64,000 nucleotides of DNA from Enhydrobacter aerosaccus (GCF_900167455.1 NZ_FUWJ01000006.1:124001-188000), one strand, 5' to 3'; shown: positions 24,767 through 35,307, counted from the first letter of the stretch. Program-made: numbers and translations. Notes: generated by a model not told the origin, from the letters alone.

Positions 24767-26257
24767 ATGGGTGACCGTCCGTCCTTCGTCATCGAGGACC
24801 AATCGGAGGTCATCGACTTTCTCGAGAAGCGGCTGGCGCCGGCCCGGCGCATCGACACGCACGGCGCCGTGGTCTTCCTGAGGGAGGATCGCGCCTACAA
24901 GCTGAAGCGGGCCGTGAAGTTTCCCTACATGGATTTCTCGACGGTCGAGCGGCGGGCCGAGATGTGCCGGGCGGAAATCGAGATCAATCGCCTCATGGCG
25001 CCGGAGATCTATCTCGGCGTGGCGGCGGTCCGGCGTAACCGCACCGGCCTGGTTCTGGGCGAACTCGACGAGGCGGCAGATGACGCGGTGGATTGGCTGG
25101 TCGTCATGCGGCGCTTCGACGACGAGGCCCTGTTCGACCGGCTGGCGGAGAAGGGGAGCCTCACGCCGGATCTCATGGCACTGCTCGGCGCTCGGGTCGC
25201 GTCGATCCATGACCGACTTCCAGCGATCCGGAACGGGTTTGGCCGGCCGGACGACTATCGTCATTCGGTGGCGGCCGACGTGCGACAGATGCGCGAGCAC
25301 GGCGCCAGACTCGATCCCGAACTCAGCGAAGCGCTGGCCGAAGCGATGCCGCGCTCCCTCGAGCCGTTCCTCGACGTGGTTGCGCGGCGGGTCGAGGCCG
25401 GAGCGATCCGGCGCTGCCATGGCGACCTTCATCTCCGCAATATCGTCCTGATCGAAGGCCAGCCGACGCCATTCGATGCGATCGAATTCTCGGCGCGCAT
25501 CGCCAACATCGATGTGCTGTACGATCTTGCCTTCGCGTTGATGGATCTCGGCCATCGTGGTCTGTGGCCGCTGGCCAACCGGCTGCTGAACGAATGGCTG
25601 TGGCGAATCAAGGAATTGCCGTTGGCGCCGCACGAGGAAGCGCTGGCCTTGTTGCCGATGTTTCTCAGTCGTCGCGCCGCCATCCGCGCCTATGTCGATG
25701 CATCGGTTGCCGCGGTAAAGGGCGGCGATACCGATCTGGCTCGCGCGTACCAGCGGCTGGCGCTGGAAGTGCTGAAGCCTGCGCCGCCGCGGCTGGTGGC
25801 GGTCGGCGGACTTTCCGGGAGCGGCAAGACGACGAAGGCCATGGCCATTGCGCCCGGCATCGGACGCGTCCCCGGGGCCATCGTCGTGCGCAGCGATGTC
25901 GAGCGGAAACGTGCGGCGGGCATCCCGCTGGAGCAGCGCATGCCGCCCGGTAGTTACACGCCACAGGCGTCTGCCGCCGTCTACGCCGCGATGATCGAAC
26001 GCGCCGATCGGGTTCTAAGGTCGGGGCAGAGTGCGGTGCTCGATGCGGTCTTCGCCCGGCCGGAGGAACGCGCCGCGGCAGAGGAGCTGGCGCGGAAGGT
26101 CGGCGTGCCGTTCGAGGGCATATGGCTCGACGTGCCGAAGGAAGTGGCTCAAGCCCGCGTCGCTGGCCGCAAAGCCGACGCCTCGGATGCGACGCCGGAT
26201 GTCGTGGCCCGTCAGTTCAGCTACGAGCTGGGCGAGATCGGCTGGAAGCGGCGGTAG
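24767..26257 (+). CDS. Bifunctional aminoglycoside-phosphotransferase-like / AAA ATP-binding protein
   Basis: 496 residues made of two ATP-using modules. The N-terminal part (1-330) is an APH/kinase-like fold with Lys in YKLKRAVKFPY and the catalytic loop CHGDLHLRNI plus a downstream Asp in PFDAIEF. The C-terminal part (345-496) is a P-loop kinase with GGLSGSGKTTKAMAIAP. The same fusion is common in proteobacteria and has no established substrate; despite the name, antibiotic resistance is not implied. It begins 4 bp after the CDF gene, so the two are one transcript. Confidence 0.82.
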   Translation: MGDRPSFVIEDQSEVIDFLEKRLAPARRIDTHGAVVFLREDRAYKLKRAVKFPYMDFSTVERRAEMCRAEIEINRLMAPEIYLGVAAVRRNRTGLVLGELDEAADDAVDWLVVMRRFDDEALFDRLAEKGSLTPDLMALLGARVASIHDRLPAIRNGFGRPDDYRHSVAADVRQMREHGARLDPELSEALAEAMPRSLEPFLDVVARRVEAGAIRRCHGDLHLRNIVLIEGQPTPFDAIEFSARIANIDVLYDLAFALMDLGHRGLWPLANRLLNEWLWRIKELPLAPHEEALALLPMFLSRRAAIRAYVDASVAAVKGGDTDLARAYQRLALEVLKPAPPRLVAVGGLSGSGKTTKAMAIAPGIGRVPGAIVVRSDVERKRAAGIPLEQRMPPGSYTPQASAAVYAAMIERADRVLRSGQSAVLDAVFARPEERAAAEELARKVGVPFEGIWLDVPKEVAQARVAGRKADASDATPDVVARQFSYELGEIGWKRR

Positions 26258-26280
26258 CGGAGCGCCCTGCGCACTCCGCT
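26256..26280. terminator. Hairpin between convergent genes (APH/AAA and uvrA)
   Basis: AGCGGAG (26256-26262) pairs with CTCCGCT (26274-26280) across an 11-nt spacer filling the 24-bp gap between two convergent stops. There is no strong T-run on either strand. It is probably a shared, weak bidirectional terminator. Confidence 0.4.
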
Positions 26281-26281
26281 G

Positions 26282-29170
26282 TCAGGCTCGCTTCTTCGAC
26301 GCGGTGCCGCGGGGCAGGAGGCGGCCGAGATACTGGCCGGTATAGCTTTCCGGCACCCGCGCAATCTCCTCCGGCGGCCCCTCGGCGATCAGGCGTCCGC
26401 CGCCTGAACCGCCATCCGGGCCCATGTCGAGGATCCAGTCGGCGGTCTTGATGACTTCGAGATTGTGCTCGATCACCAAGACCGTGTTGCCGCCCTCGAC
26501 CAGCCGATGCAGGACTTCCAGCAGCTTGCGCACGTCCTCGAAATGCAGGCCCGTCGTGGGCTCGTCGAGGATATAGAGCGTGCGCCCGGTGGCGCGGCGG
26601 GAAAGTTCCTTGGCAAGCTTCACACGCTGAGCCTCGCCGCCGGAGAGCGTCGTGGCTTGCTGGCCGATATGGATGTAGCCCAGGCCGACCTGCTGCAAAG
26701 TCAGCAGCTTGTCGCGGATGACGGGCACCGCCTTGAAGAACTCGACACCCTCGTCGACGGTCATTTCGAGCACGTCGGCGATCGACTTGCCCCTGAAGGT
26801 GATTTCCAGCGTCTCCCGATTGTAGCGCTTGCCCTTGCAGACGTCGCACTGGACGTAAACGTCAGGGAGGAAGTGCATCTCGATCTTGATGACGCCGTCG
26901 CCTTGGCAGGCCTCGCAACGGCCGCCCTTGACGTTGAACGAGAAACGGCCGGCTTTGTAGCCGCGCTCGGTCGACTCGGGCAGCTGCGAGAACCAGTCGC
27001 GGATCGGGGAGAAGGCGCCGGTATAGGTGGCGGGATTCGAGCGCGGCGTCCGGCCGATCGGCGATTGGTCGATATCGACGATCTTGTCGAGATGGCCGAT
27101 GCCATCGAGGCCGGCATGCTCGCCCGGATGTTCGCGAGCGCCATTCAGGCGCTTGGCCAGAGCCTTGTAGAGCGTCTCGACGATCAAGGTGCTCTTGCCG
27201 GACCCCGATACGCCGGTGACGCAGGTGAAGGTGCCGAGCGGGATGCCGGCCGTCACGTTCTGGAGGTTGTTCGCGCGAGCGCCCCTGAGTGTCAGCCAGC
27301 GGCCGTTCTTGGCCGGCGGCTGGCGCCGCATCTGCGGTACCGGAATCTGCCGGAAGCCGGAAAGATACTGACCGGTAAGGCTGGCGCTGTTCTGCATTAC
27401 TTCGTCGGGCGTGCCCTCGGCGATGACCCTGCCGCCATGGGCGCCGGCGCCAGGCCCCATATCGACCAGATGGTCGGCGGCGCGGATCGCATCCTCGTCG
27501 TGCTCCACGACCAGCACGGTGTTGCCGAGATCGCGCAGGCGAGTCAGCGTCTTCAACAGGCGATCGTTGTCGCGCTGATGCAGGCCGATCGAAGGCTCGT
27601 CGAGAACGTAGAGTACCCCCGTGAGGCCCGAGCCGATCTGGGAGGCGAGGCGGATGCGCTGGCTCTCGCCACCCGACAATGTGCCCGAGGTCCGGTTCAG
27701 GGTCAGGTACGAAAGGCCGACATTATCGAGGAAGCCCAGCCGCTCGTTGATCTCCTTGAGGATACGCGCGGCGATTTCGCGTTGCTTGGACGTGAGCTTG
27801 GGGCCGAGCTCAAGGAACCATTTCACCGCCTCGCCGATCGCGAATTCGGTGACCTGGCTGATGTGGAGGCCGGCGATCTTGACCGCCAGCGCTTCGGGCT
27901 TGAGCCGAGCGCCGCCGCAGGCCTCGCATTTGCTCTCGTGCTGGAACCGCTCGAGTTCCTCGCGAACCCACGAGGAATCGGTTTCCTTCCAGCGGCGGTC
28001 GAGATTGGGTATCACGCCCTCGAATGGCTTGGTCGTCTGGTACTGGCGAATGCCGTCGTCGTAGCGCATGGCGATCGCTTCGCCGGCGCTGCCGTTCAGG
28101 ATGACGTCGCGCACCTTCTTCGGCAGGTCACGCCAGGGCGTGGACATCTTGGCCTTGTAGTGCTTGGCGATGCTCTCGAGCGTCTGCTGGTAATACTGCC
28201 CGGACGAGTCCGCCCAGGGCGCGACGGCGCCTTCGGCGAGCGAAAGCCGGTCGTCCGGCACCACCATCTCGGGGTCGAAGAACATCTTCACGCCAAGACC
28301 GTCACACGACGGACAGGCGCCCTGCGGGGCGTTGAACGAGAACAGGCGCGGCTCGATCTCCTCGATCGTGAAACCCGAAACCGGGCAGGCAAAGCGTGAC
28401 GAGAAGACGGTACGCTCGCCGGTGTCGGCGTTCTCGGCAATGGCCAGGCCTTCGGCAAGGTTCAGGGCCGTCTCGATCGAGTCGGCGAGGCGATTGCCGA
28501 GGTCGGGCTTCACGACCAGGCGATCGACCACGACATCGATGTCGTGCTTGTACTTCTTGTCGAGCGCTGGTGCTTCGGTGATCTCGTACAGCTTCCCGTC
28601 GATTTTGACGCGCTGGAATCCCTTCTTCTGCAGCTCCTGCAGGTCCTTCCGGTACTCGCCCTTGCGGCCTCGCACGATGGGCGCCATCAGATAGAGGCGC
28701 GTGCCCTCCGGCATCGCCTTTACCCGATCGACCATCTGCGACACCGTCTGGCTTTCGATCGGCAAGCCGGTGGCAGGGGAATAGGGCACGCCGACGCGGG
28801 CGAACAGCAGGCGCAGGTAATCGTAGATCTCGGTGACCGTACCGACGGTCGAGCGCGGATTGCGCGAGGTCGTCTTCTGCTCGATCGAGATGGCCGGTGA
28901 CAGACCTTCGATCGAATCGACGTCCGGCTTTTGCATCAGTTCGAGGAACTGCCGAGCGTAGGCCGACAGGCTTTCGACATAACGCCGTTGGCCCTCGGCA
29001 TAGATGGTGTCGAAGGCGAGCGAGGATTTGCCCGAGCCCGACAGACCGGTGATCACCACCAGCTTGTCGCGGGGCAGGTCGAGGTCGACGTTCTTCAGAT
29101 TGTGTTCGCGGGCGCCCCGGATCGAAATGAACCGGTGCGGCTCGGCGGCGGGTAAGCGTGACTTTGCCAT
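26282..29170 (-). CDS. uvrA: Excinuclease ABC subunit A
   Basis: 962 residues. Two ABC ATPase halves carry Walker A motifs [13 protein letters not shown] near residue 45 and [10 protein letters not shown] near 645, and ABC signatures [12 protein letters not shown] and [12 protein letters not shown]. Zinc fingers are visible as [22 protein letters not shown] and CDVCKGK. It recognises DNA damage in nucleotide excision repair. The ATG at 29170 (MAKSRL) gives the usual length; the upstream start adds 22 unconserved residues. It is divergent from ssb, the common alphaproteobacterial arrangement. Confidence 0.97.
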   Translation of the reverse strand: MAKSRLPAAEPHRFISIRGAREHNLKNVDLDLPRDKLVVITGLSGSGKSSLAFDTIYAEGQRRYVESLSAYARQFLELMQKPDVDSIEGLSPAISIEQKTTSRNPRSTVGTVTEIYDYLRLLFARVGVPYSPATGLPIESQTVSQMVDRVKAMPEGTRLYLMAPIVRGRKGEYRKDLQELQKKGFQRVKIDGKLYEITEAPALDKKYKHDIDVVVDRLVVKPDLGNRLADSIETALNLAEGLAIAENADTGERTVFSSRFACPVSGFTIEEIEPRLFSFNAPQGACPSCDGLGVKMFFDPEMVVPDDRLSLAEGAVAPWADSSGQYYQQTLESIAKHYKAKMSTPWRDLPKKVRDVILNGSAGEAIAMRYDDGIRQYQTTKPFEGVIPNLDRRWKETDSSWVREELERFQHESKCEACGGARLKPEALAVKIAGLHISQVTEFAIGEAVKWFLELGPKLTSKQREIAARILKEINERLGFLDNVGLSYLTLNRTSGTLSGGESQRIRLASQIGSGLTGVLYVLDEPSIGLHQRDNDRLLKTLTRLRDLGNTVLVVEHDEDAIRAADHLVDMGPGAGAHGGRVIAEGTPDEVMQNSASLTGQYLSGFRQIPVPQMRRQPPAKNGRWLTLRGARANNLQNVTAGIPLGTFTCVTGVSGSGKSTLIVETLYKALAKRLNGAREHPGEHAGLDGIGHLDKIVDIDQSPIGRTPRSNPATYTGAFSPIRDWFSQLPESTERGYKAGRFSFNVKGGRCEACQGDGVIKIEMHFLPDVYVQCDVCKGKRYNRETLEITFRGKSIADVLEMTVDEGVEFFKAVPVIRDKLLTLQQVGLGYIHIGQQATTLSGGEAQRVKLAKELSRRATGRTLYILDEPTTGLHFEDVRKLLEVLHRLVEGGNTVLVIEHNLEVIKTADWILDMGPDGGSGGGRLIAEGPPEEIARVPESYTGQYLGRLLPRGTASKKRA

Positions 29171-29190
29171 CTGGTCCGGGAGAATAGGCG

Positions 29191-29209
29191 ATGCGCGCGA
29201 TCCGCGCAT
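29191..29209. promoter_or_regulatory. Inverted repeat in the uvrA 5' region
   Basis: ATGCGCG-CGATC-CGCGCAT is a perfect 7-bp inverted repeat, 20 bp upstream of the uvrA start. It could be an operator or a 5'-UTR hairpin near the ribosome-binding region. It does not resemble the alphaproteobacterial LexA site. Confidence 0.35.
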
Positions 29210-29427
29210 ATGGCTATCCACAGCCGATTCCGCCACCGGGAAACGTGTCAGGAATTGTCACAGGTCGCCATTTTCCGGACCTGTCCCACCGTCACGGGGA
29301 TCCCGTGGCAAGGTCGACGAAGGCCATGACCGGAAATCGGTGGCTGCCCACAGGACCGCCGGAGTAGGTTGCCGGCCGTGAGGTAGGTGCTGCGTCCCGC
29401 GGCACCGGGAAGGCGAGGGAGGCCCCC

Positions 29428-29913
29428 ATGGCGGGCAGCGTCAATAAAGTCATCCTGGTCGGCAATCTCGGCCGCGACCCTGAAGTTAGGGCCATGCAGG
29501 ATGGCCGTTCCATGGTGAACATGTCGGTGGCTACGTCGGATACGTGGCGCGATCGCCAGAGCGGCGAGCGCAAGGAGCGTACCGAGTGGCACCGCGTGGT
29601 GATCTTCAACGAGAAGCTGGCGGAAGTTGCGCAGAAGTACATCCGCAAGGGCTCGAAAGTGTATGTCGAGGGCCAGCTTGCGACGCGCAAATGGACCGAT
29701 CAGAGCGGCCAGGAGCGCTACACGACCGAGGTCGTGATCCCGCGTTTCGGCGGCGCCCTCACCATGCTGGATGGTCGGGGCGGTGAAGGCGGCGGCTTCG
29801 GTGGACCGGAGGACGACACTGGTGGTGGCGGCATGCCGAGCGGCGGCGGTGGTGGCCGTCCGGCCGCGCGCGGCAGCAGCAAGCCTGAACTCGACGACGA
29901 TATCCCCTTCTAG
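29428..29913 (+). CDS. ssb: Single-stranded DNA-binding protein
   Basis: 161 residues. The OB-fold (about 1-112) starts [19 protein letters not shown] and includes [15 protein letters not shown] and [12 protein letters not shown] Gly/Pro-rich disordered linker follows, and the acidic protein-interaction tip DDDIPF ends the protein. It protects ssDNA and recruits repair and replication enzymes. It is divergent from uvrA and followed by a strong intrinsic terminator. Confidence 0.97.
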   Translation: MAGSVNKVILVGNLGRDPEVRAMQDGRSMVNMSVATSDTWRDRQSGERKERTEWHRVVIFNEKLAEVAQKYIRKGSKVYVEGQLATRKWTDQSGQERYTTEVVIPRFGGALTMLDGRGGEGGGFGGPEDDTGGGGMPSGGGGGRPAARGSSKPELDDDIPF

Positions 29914-29930
29914 GGACAGTATGCGGTCGG

Positions 29931-29964
29931 CGGCGGCACTTGCGGGTCGAGTGCCGCCGTTTTC
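29931..29964 (+). terminator. Intrinsic terminator of ssb
   Basis: CGGCGGCACT (29931-29940) pairs perfectly with AGTGCCGCCG (29950-29959) across a 9-nt loop, followed by TTTTC. It lies 17 bp after the ssb stop. Confidence 0.88.
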
Positions 29965-30035
29965 GCGTCTGCCGGCCGGAGCAAGGATAGGGCGACACCT
30001 CGAACAGCCACCCCGACGGATGTTCGAGCGGCGGG

Positions 30036-30677
30036 TTAGATCGCGAAGCCCAAGGCACGCAATTCGGTCGCCGTCTCCTCAGGCGTGCGATGATGGATGG
30101 CTGTCATGCCGGCTGCTCGGGCCCCTTCGACATTTGCTAGCACATCGTCGATGAAGACCGCGTCCGCCGGTTCGAAGCTACCGGTGCGGCAAACCAGTTC
30201 ATAGATCTCGGCATTGGGCTTGGAATGTCCAACCAGTCCCGAGACAACGTAGTCGCGGAACAAACCCAAGAAGGGATGTCGTTCCCGAGCGGGCCCGCGC
30301 AGCCACGGATCGAGCAGGTTGGGTGCATTCGACAGCAGGTAGAGCGGCGTCCCCGCTTCGTGCAGCTGTTCGACGAGAGCCGCCATCTCCGGGAAGGCGT
30401 ATTCGTTCATTTCGTCGAAACGATCGTAAAAGGCCGCAATCAGCGCTTCCTTGCCGGGATGCAGGGCCTGCAGCTGCCGCGTCGCGACGGCCGGATCGCC
30501 GCCGTGATCCTGCACCGTGTGCCAGTCGCGGGTGGTGACCTCGGCCAGGAATCGCTCCATCTCGGCCGGATCGGGAATCAGCTTCCGATAGAGGTGCCGC
30601 GGGTTCCAGTCGACCAGAACGCCGCCGAAATCGAAGACCGCGACAGTAGGGCTGGAAGGGGTGGTTTTCGAGGGCAA
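30036..30677 (-). CDS. HAD-superfamily hydrolase (haloacid dehalogenase/epoxide hydrolase-N-like)
   Basis: 213 residues. Motif I is VFDFGGVLVDWN (near residue 13), motif II is YLLSNAP, the motif III Lys is in GHSKPNAEIYE, and motif IV is VFIDDVLANVEGA. Motif I has Asp followed by Phe-Gly, so the second catalytic Asp of phosphatases is absent, as in several HAD-IA members such as YihX-like proteins, in which G-G-V replaces it. The start is a TTG at 30677 with GGAAAGG upstream. It is divergent from gyrA. The substrate is unknown. Confidence 0.83.
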   Translation of the reverse strand: MPSKTTPSSPTVAVFDFGGVLVDWNPRHLYRKLIPDPAEMERFLAEVTTRDWHTVQDHGGDPAVATRQLQALHPGKEALIAAFYDRFDEMNEYAFPEMAALVEQLHEAGTPLYLLSNAPNLLDPWLRGPARERHPFLGLFRDYVVSGLVGHSKPNAEIYELVCRTGSFEPADAVFIDDVLANVEGARAAGMTAIHHRTPEETATELRALGFAI

Positions 30678-30853
30678 AAGGGGGCCTTTCCACGGGCTAT
30701 TTTCAGCGGAAATTTAGCCAATAAAATCAATGTGTTAAAGATGCCTTCCGGGCGCGTTTTTTGTTGGTGTTTTCAGCCCGTTTTGCTACTGTGCGAAATG
30801 CGTTCGCCGACTCCCGGCGATGCCAATAGAACGAGCAAAAACCAGGTATCTCT

Positions 30854-33661
30854 TTGAGCGACGATACGACCCTCCCGCCGGCGCCGCCACCCTCTGACAC
30901 GCCTCCGCCGACGCCACCGCACGACACAGCGCCGATCACGATCGAAGAAGAGATGCGTCGATCGTATCTCGATTACGCGATGAGCGTGATCGTGTCCCGC
31001 GCTCTGCCCGATGCGCGCGACGGATTGAAGCCGGTGCAGCGGCGCATTCTCTACGCGATGAAAGAGAACGGCTACGACTCGACTCGGCCGTTTCGTAAGT
31101 CGGCCCGTATCGTCGGCGACGTGATGGGTAAATATCACCCGCACGGCGATTCGGCGATTTACGACGCCATGGTTCGCATGGCGCAGGATTTCTCCATGCG
31201 CCTGCCGTTGATTTCCGGGCAGGGCAATTTCGGCTCGATGGATGGCGATCCGCCGGCAGCCATGCGTTATACCGAGGCGCGTCTGGCGGTCGCTGCCGAG
31301 TCGCTGCTGGCCGACTATGACAAGGATACGGTCGACTTCCAGCCGAACTACGATGAGCGCGAGCGGGAGCCGACGGTTCTGCCGGCAGCCTTCCCGAACC
31401 TGCTCGCGAACGGTGCCGGCGGCATTGCCGTCGGCATGGCGACCAATATCCCGCCGCACAATCTCGGTGAGCTGATCGACGCCTGCTGTGCCTTGATCGA
31501 CAATCCCGAGCTGACCATCCAGCAGGTAATGGAGTACGTGCCAGGCCCGGATTTCCCGACCGGCGGCAGCATCCTCGGTCGCAATGGCATCCGTGCCGCC
31601 TACGAGCTTGGCCGTGGTTCGCTGATCATGCGGGCGAAGACCAGGGTCGAGGAGATCCGGGGCGGCCGCGAGGCGATCATCATCACGGAAATTCCCTACC
31701 AGGAGAACAAGGCGCGCCTGCACGAGCGCATCGCCGAGGTGGTGCGCGACAAGAAGGTCGAGGGCGTTTCCGAAGTCCGCGACGAGAGCGACCGCGACGG
31801 TGTGCGTCTGGTGGTCGAACTGAAGCGCGATGCGATGGCTGACGTGGTGCTGAATCAGCTCTATCGCTTCACGCCGTTGCAGACGAGCTTCGGCGTCAAT
31901 GCGCTGGCGCTCGACGGCGGCCGGCCGCGCTTGATGACGCTGAAGGAGCTGTTGGAGGCGTTCATCCGCTTCCGCGCCGACGTCCTGACGCGCCGCACCA
32001 AGTTCGAGCTCAATCACGCTCGGGACCGCGCCCATGTGCTGGTCGGTCTTGCCATTGCCGTCGCGAATATCGACGAGGTGATCGAAATGATCCGGCGGTC
32101 GCCGGATCCGGTTGTCGCCCGCGATCGCTTGATGGCCAGGGACTGGCCGGCGGCCGACGTGGCGCCCCTGATCGCGCTGATCGCGGAGCCTGGGCGGGAG
32201 GTCTCGGCCGAGGGGACTTATCGACTTTCGGAAGCCCAGGCGCGCGCCATCCTCGAGCTGCGACTGCAGCGCCTGACCGGCCTGGAACGCGACAAGATCG
32301 CCGAAGAGCTGACCGATGTCGCCAAGCTGATCGAGGGATATCTCGAATTGCTGGGCGATCGGGACAAGCTGTTCGCGCTGATGCGCGAAGAACTGGTCGC
32401 GATCAAGGCACAGTTCGCCACGCCGCGTCGGACGGAGATCCTGGACAACGAGTTCGAGCAGGATGTCGAGGATCTGATCCAGCGCGAGGACATGGTGGTG
32501 ACCGTGACGCACGGCGGCTACGTGAAGCGCGTGCCGGTCTCGGCCTATCGCGCTCAGCGCCGTGGCGGCAAGGGGCGCTCCGGCATGGCCACGCGGGACG
32601 ACGACTTCGTTTCGACCCTGTTCGTGGCCAACACCCACACGCCGGTGCTGTTCTTCTCGAGCCGCGGCATCGTCTACAAACTCAAGGTCTGGCGTTTGCC
32701 GCTCGGCGCTCCCCAGGCCCGCGGCAAGGCATTCGTGAACCTGCTGCCTCTTGGCGAGGGCGAGACCATTACCACGGTCATGCCCTTGCCGGAGGACGAG
32801 GCCAGCTGGGCGACATTGCACGTTATGTTCGCGACGGCGCGCGGCGGAGTGCGGCGCAACGAACTGTCGGATTTCGTGAACGTGCACCAGAGCGGCAAGA
32901 TCGCCATGAAGTTCGAGGGCGACGATGCCGGTGATCGTCTGATCGGCGTCGCGGTCTGCGGTGAAGACCAGGATGTGCTGCTGGCGACGCGCCTCGGTCG
33001 CGCCATGCGCTTTCCGGTGTCGACGGTTCGTATCTTCCAGAGCCGCGCCTCCACGGGCGTCCGGGGTATCGCCCTGGCCGACGGGGACGAGGTGATCTCC
33101 ATGTCTTTGGTCGACGGCGGCAAGGGCATCGCGACCGAGGAGCGTGACGCTTACCTGCGCCAGTCCCGCGCGCTACGTCAGCTGGCAAATCTGGAGGAGG
33201 AGAGCGGCAACGGCGCGGAGGAGGCGGCAGCACAACCCGAGGAGCCTGTAGCCGTAACCACATCCCTGTCGCCCGAGCGCTTCAACGCGCTGCAAGACAA
33301 GGAAGAATTCGTGCTGACCGTGGCCTCGTCCGGTTTCGGCAAGCGCACCTCCGCCTACGAGTATCGTGTCACCGGCCGCGGCGGAAAGGGCGTGGAACTG
33401 ATGAACCTGGCCAAGGGCGGGCAGGTCGTTGCGGCGTTCCCGGTGCTGCAGAGCGACGAGGTCATGCTGGTTACCGATGGCGGGACCCTGATCCGCTGTC
33501 CGGTCGACGGAATCCGCATTGCAGGTCGCGGCACACGCGGCGTGCGGATCGTCAATGTCAGTGAAGGCGAGCGTGTCGTTTCCGCCGTTCGAATCGGCGA
33601 TGACGACGATGCCGGTGCCAACGGCCAAGCCGATGATCATTCCGAAACAAACGGTGGATAA
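30854..33661 (+). CDS. gyrA: DNA gyrase subunit A
   Basis: 935 residues. The catalytic Tyr139 is in [10 protein letters not shown]. The quinolone-resistance region reads [11 protein letters not shown] with Ser100 and Asp104, equal to E. coli Ser83 and Asp87, so no common resistance substitution is present. The GyrA box is QRRGGKG, which marks it as gyrase rather than topoisomerase IV, and a six-bladed C-terminal wrapping domain follows. An unusual N-terminal leader of about 35 residues is rich in Pro and Thr. The TTG start at 30854 is the first start giving this frame after stops. coaD follows 70 bp later. Confidence 0.97.
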   Translation: MSDDTTLPPAPPPSDTPPPTPPHDTAPITIEEEMRRSYLDYAMSVIVSRALPDARDGLKPVQRRILYAMKENGYDSTRPFRKSARIVGDVMGKYHPHGDSAIYDAMVRMAQDFSMRLPLISGQGNFGSMDGDPPAAMRYTEARLAVAAESLLADYDKDTVDFQPNYDEREREPTVLPAAFPNLLANGAGGIAVGMATNIPPHNLGELIDACCALIDNPELTIQQVMEYVPGPDFPTGGSILGRNGIRAAYELGRGSLIMRAKTRVEEIRGGREAIIITEIPYQENKARLHERIAEVVRDKKVEGVSEVRDESDRDGVRLVVELKRDAMADVVLNQLYRFTPLQTSFGVNALALDGGRPRLMTLKELLEAFIRFRADVLTRRTKFELNHARDRAHVLVGLAIAVANIDEVIEMIRRSPDPVVARDRLMARDWPAADVAPLIALIAEPGREVSAEGTYRLSEAQARAILELRLQRLTGLERDKIAEELTDVAKLIEGYLELLGDRDKLFALMREELVAIKAQFATPRRTEILDNEFEQDVEDLIQREDMVVTVTHGGYVKRVPVSAYRAQRRGGKGRSGMATRDDDFVSTLFVANTHTPVLFFSSRGIVYKLKVWRLPLGAPQARGKAFVNLLPLGEGETITTVMPLPEDEASWATLHVMFATARGGVRRNELSDFVNVHQSGKIAMKFEGDDAGDRLIGVAVCGEDQDVLLATRLGRAMRFPVSTVRIFQSRASTGVRGIALADGDEVISMSLVDGGKGIATEERDAYLRQSRALRQLANLEEESGNGAEEAAAQPEEPVAVTTSLSPERFNALQDKEEFVLTVASSGFGKRTSAYEYRVTGRGGKGVELMNLAKGGQVVAAFPVLQSDEVMLVTDGGTLIRCPVDGIRIAGRGTRGVRIVNVSEGERVVSAVRIGDDDDAGANGQADDHSETNGG

Positions 33662-33731
33662 GGACGGCCCGTGTCGCTAAGACTTCGCCGCGGCAATTGG
33701 CGCACCCGTAATCGGGGAATAAGGGGGAGAC

Positions 33732-34238
33732 ATGGCCGTAGAGCGTACGGGCGTTTATCCGGGCACGTTCGATCCGATAACCAGCGGGCACATGGAAGTC
33801 GTACGGCGTGCGTTGCGGCTGGTCGACAAACTGATCATCGGACCGGCGATCAACATCGGCAAGGGCCCGCTGTTCTCGCTCGAAGAGCGGATCGAAATCA
33901 TCCAGGACGACATCGCGGATTTCCCGAAGGCGGAGCGCGACCGGATCGAGGTGGTGCCGTTCGAGGGGCTGCTGATCCATTTTGCGCGCGAGATGAAGGC
34001 CTCCCTCATCATTCGCGGTCTCCGGGCGGTATCGGACTTCGAGTACGAGATCCAGATGGCCAATATGAACGCCCGTATGGAGCCGAATGTGGAGACCATC
34101 TTCCTGATGGCCTCGGACCGTCACCAGTTCATCGCCTCGTCGCTGGTGAAGGATATCGCACGGCTGGGCGGCGACACGTCCCAGTTCGTGTCCCAGAAGG
34201 TCTACGAACGCCTCAAGCGCAAATTTGCCCGGACGTGA
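33732..34238 (+). CDS. coaD: Phosphopantetheine adenylyltransferase
   Basis: 168 residues of a nucleotidyltransferase fold. The nucleotide-binding T/HxGH motif is in GVYPGTFDPITSGH, FEGLLIHFAR and RGLRAVSDFEYE are the pantetheine-side blocks, and SSLVKDIARLGGD is the C-terminal signature. It catalyses the penultimate step of coenzyme A synthesis. The start follows GGGGGAGAC. The gyrA-coaD pair is typical of Alphaproteobacteria; the peptidyl-prolyl isomerase and queA genes that often follow are not here. Confidence 0.96.
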   Translation: MAVERTGVYPGTFDPITSGHMEVVRRALRLVDKLIIGPAINIGKGPLFSLEERIEIIQDDIADFPKAERDRIEVVPFEGLLIHFAREMKASLIIRGLRAVSDFEYEIQMANMNARMEPNVETIFLMASDRHQFIASSLVKDIARLGGDTSQFVSQKVYERLKRKFART

Positions 34239-34325
34239 TACCCCCCGAGGGTGCGTTGACCGGAGGGCCGGCGCACTTTATACGGGCGCCGCGCGAGGTT
34301 TTGGCCTGCAGCGCGACACCGGGAC

Positions 34326-34400
34326 GAGCCCGTAGCTCAGCGGTAGAGCATCTGACTTTTAATCAGAGGGTCGTGGGATCGTACCCCACCGGGCTCACCA
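34326..34400 (+). tRNA. tRNA-Lys (anticodon UUU)
   Basis: A 75-nt cloverleaf with encoded CCA. Acceptor stem GAGCCCG/CGGGCTC, D-arm GCTC-AGCGGTA-GAGC, anticodon arm TCTGA-CTTTTAA-TCAGA with anticodon TTT, variable GGGTC, and T-arm GTGGG-ATCGTAC-CCCAC. All stems pair perfectly. The T-loop is odd: ATCGTAC instead of the near-universal TTCRANN, so position 54 is A and position 58 is U. It lies 87 bp after coaD and 28 bp before the polysaccharide-export permease gene. Confidence 0.93.
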
Positions 34401-34428
34401 CGGGACCGAATAAGGAGAGAAGCGGCTC

Positions 34429-35307
34429 ATGCCGTCGGTGAATGTCGTCAACGGCAAGCAGATCGTGGTCGAGAACCTCGGCCCGGCCCAGCGGGTGGTC
34501 CGCTTCCTGGTCAAGCCCTTCTCGCAGATGTGGCATCACCGTGATTTGATCCGAGCGATCCTGCGGCGAGAAGTCAGCGAGCGGTTCAAGGGCTCCGTCG
34601 CCGGCTGGGTCTGGGCGGTGGTTGCTCCGTTGCTTGCGATCGCGGTCTACACCTTCGCTTTCACGACCAATCTCAAGCTGCCGCTGTCCGACGGCAATGC
34701 CGGTCCCCGCGTGGGATATGCTCTGTTCATCTTCAGCGGCATCATCGTCTTCAACTTCTTCTCGGAGATGGCGTTTCGTGCGCCGATGCTGCTGCACGAG
34801 TACACGCACTTCATCAAGCAGACGATCTTCCCGAGCGACATGCTGGCGGTGATCTCGACGTTGCGCGCCACGCTCTATACCGTGATCTCCATCAGCGTGA
34901 TGCTGTTGTTCCAACTCGCCATGGTGCACTCGTTGCCATGGACCGTGCTGCTGCTGCCGTTGATGTTCATCCCGTTCATGGGATTTCTGGTCGGAATGTC
35001 GTGGTTCCTGTGCGCCATTGGTGCCTTCACACGCGACGCCGGTTACCTGATGATCAACGTAGTGCCGCTGTTCATGTTCGCGACGCCGGTTTTCTATCCC
35101 CACGAATCGCTGCCGCCGCCATTCGATTTCTGGATCTACGCGAACGCGCTTACAGGCTATGTGGAGGTCATGCGCGACATCGTACTGCTCGCCAAGTTGC
35201 CGAACTGGCATGTCTACGCCTGGACGCTCTTCACCTCGGTGTTCACCTTCTATTTTGGCTACTGGTTCTTCGACAGGTATCGGAATGTCATCGTCGACGT
35301 CATCTGA
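34429..35307 (+). CDS. ABC-2 polysaccharide export permease (Wzm/KpsM-like)
   Basis: 292 residues with six predicted membrane helices. The amphipathic N-terminal region contains HHRDLIRAILRREVSERFKG, the hallmark of Wzm/TagG-type permeases, followed by GSVAGWVWAVVAPLL. GEN-like periplasmic segment PVFYPHESLPPPF precedes the last helices. It forms the channel for a lipid-linked or nascent polysaccharide across the inner membrane together with the ATPase encoded next, whose start overlaps this gene by 23 bp. It opens the ten-gene envelope locus. Confidence 0.88.
   Translation: MPSVNVVNGKQIVVENLGPAQRVVRFLVKPFSQMWHHRDLIRAILRREVSERFKGSVAGWVWAVVAPLLAIAVYTFAFTTNLKLPLSDGNAGPRVGYALFIFSGIIVFNFFSEMAFRAPMLLHEYTHFIKQTIFPSDMLAVISTLRATLYTVISISVMLLFQLAMVHSLPWTVLLLPLMFIPFMGFLVGMSWFLCAIGAFTRDAGYLMINVVPLFMFATPVFYPHESLPPPFDFWIYANALTGYVEVMRDIVLLAKLPNWHVYAWTLFTSVFTFYFGYWFFDRYRNVIVDVI

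Noticed and set aside
24767..26257. Aminoglycoside resistance gene
   Set aside because: The N-terminal fold is APH-like, but the APH/AAA fusion is a widespread housekeeping-type family with no resistance link.
26465..28399. 644-residue open frame on the + strand opposite uvrA
   Set aside because: It mirrors uvrA exactly in an antisense frame, as expected in GC-rich DNA; the uvrA motifs are unmistakable.
30773..32887. 704-residue reverse frame opposite gyrA
   Set aside because: Antisense shadow of gyrA; it lacks domain motifs and covers the gyrA start.
34326..34429. tRNA-Lys as an integration site for a genomic island carrying the envelope locus
   Set aside because: No integrase, no repeated tRNA 3' end and no composition break were seen in the following 10 kb. 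The position is suggestive only.
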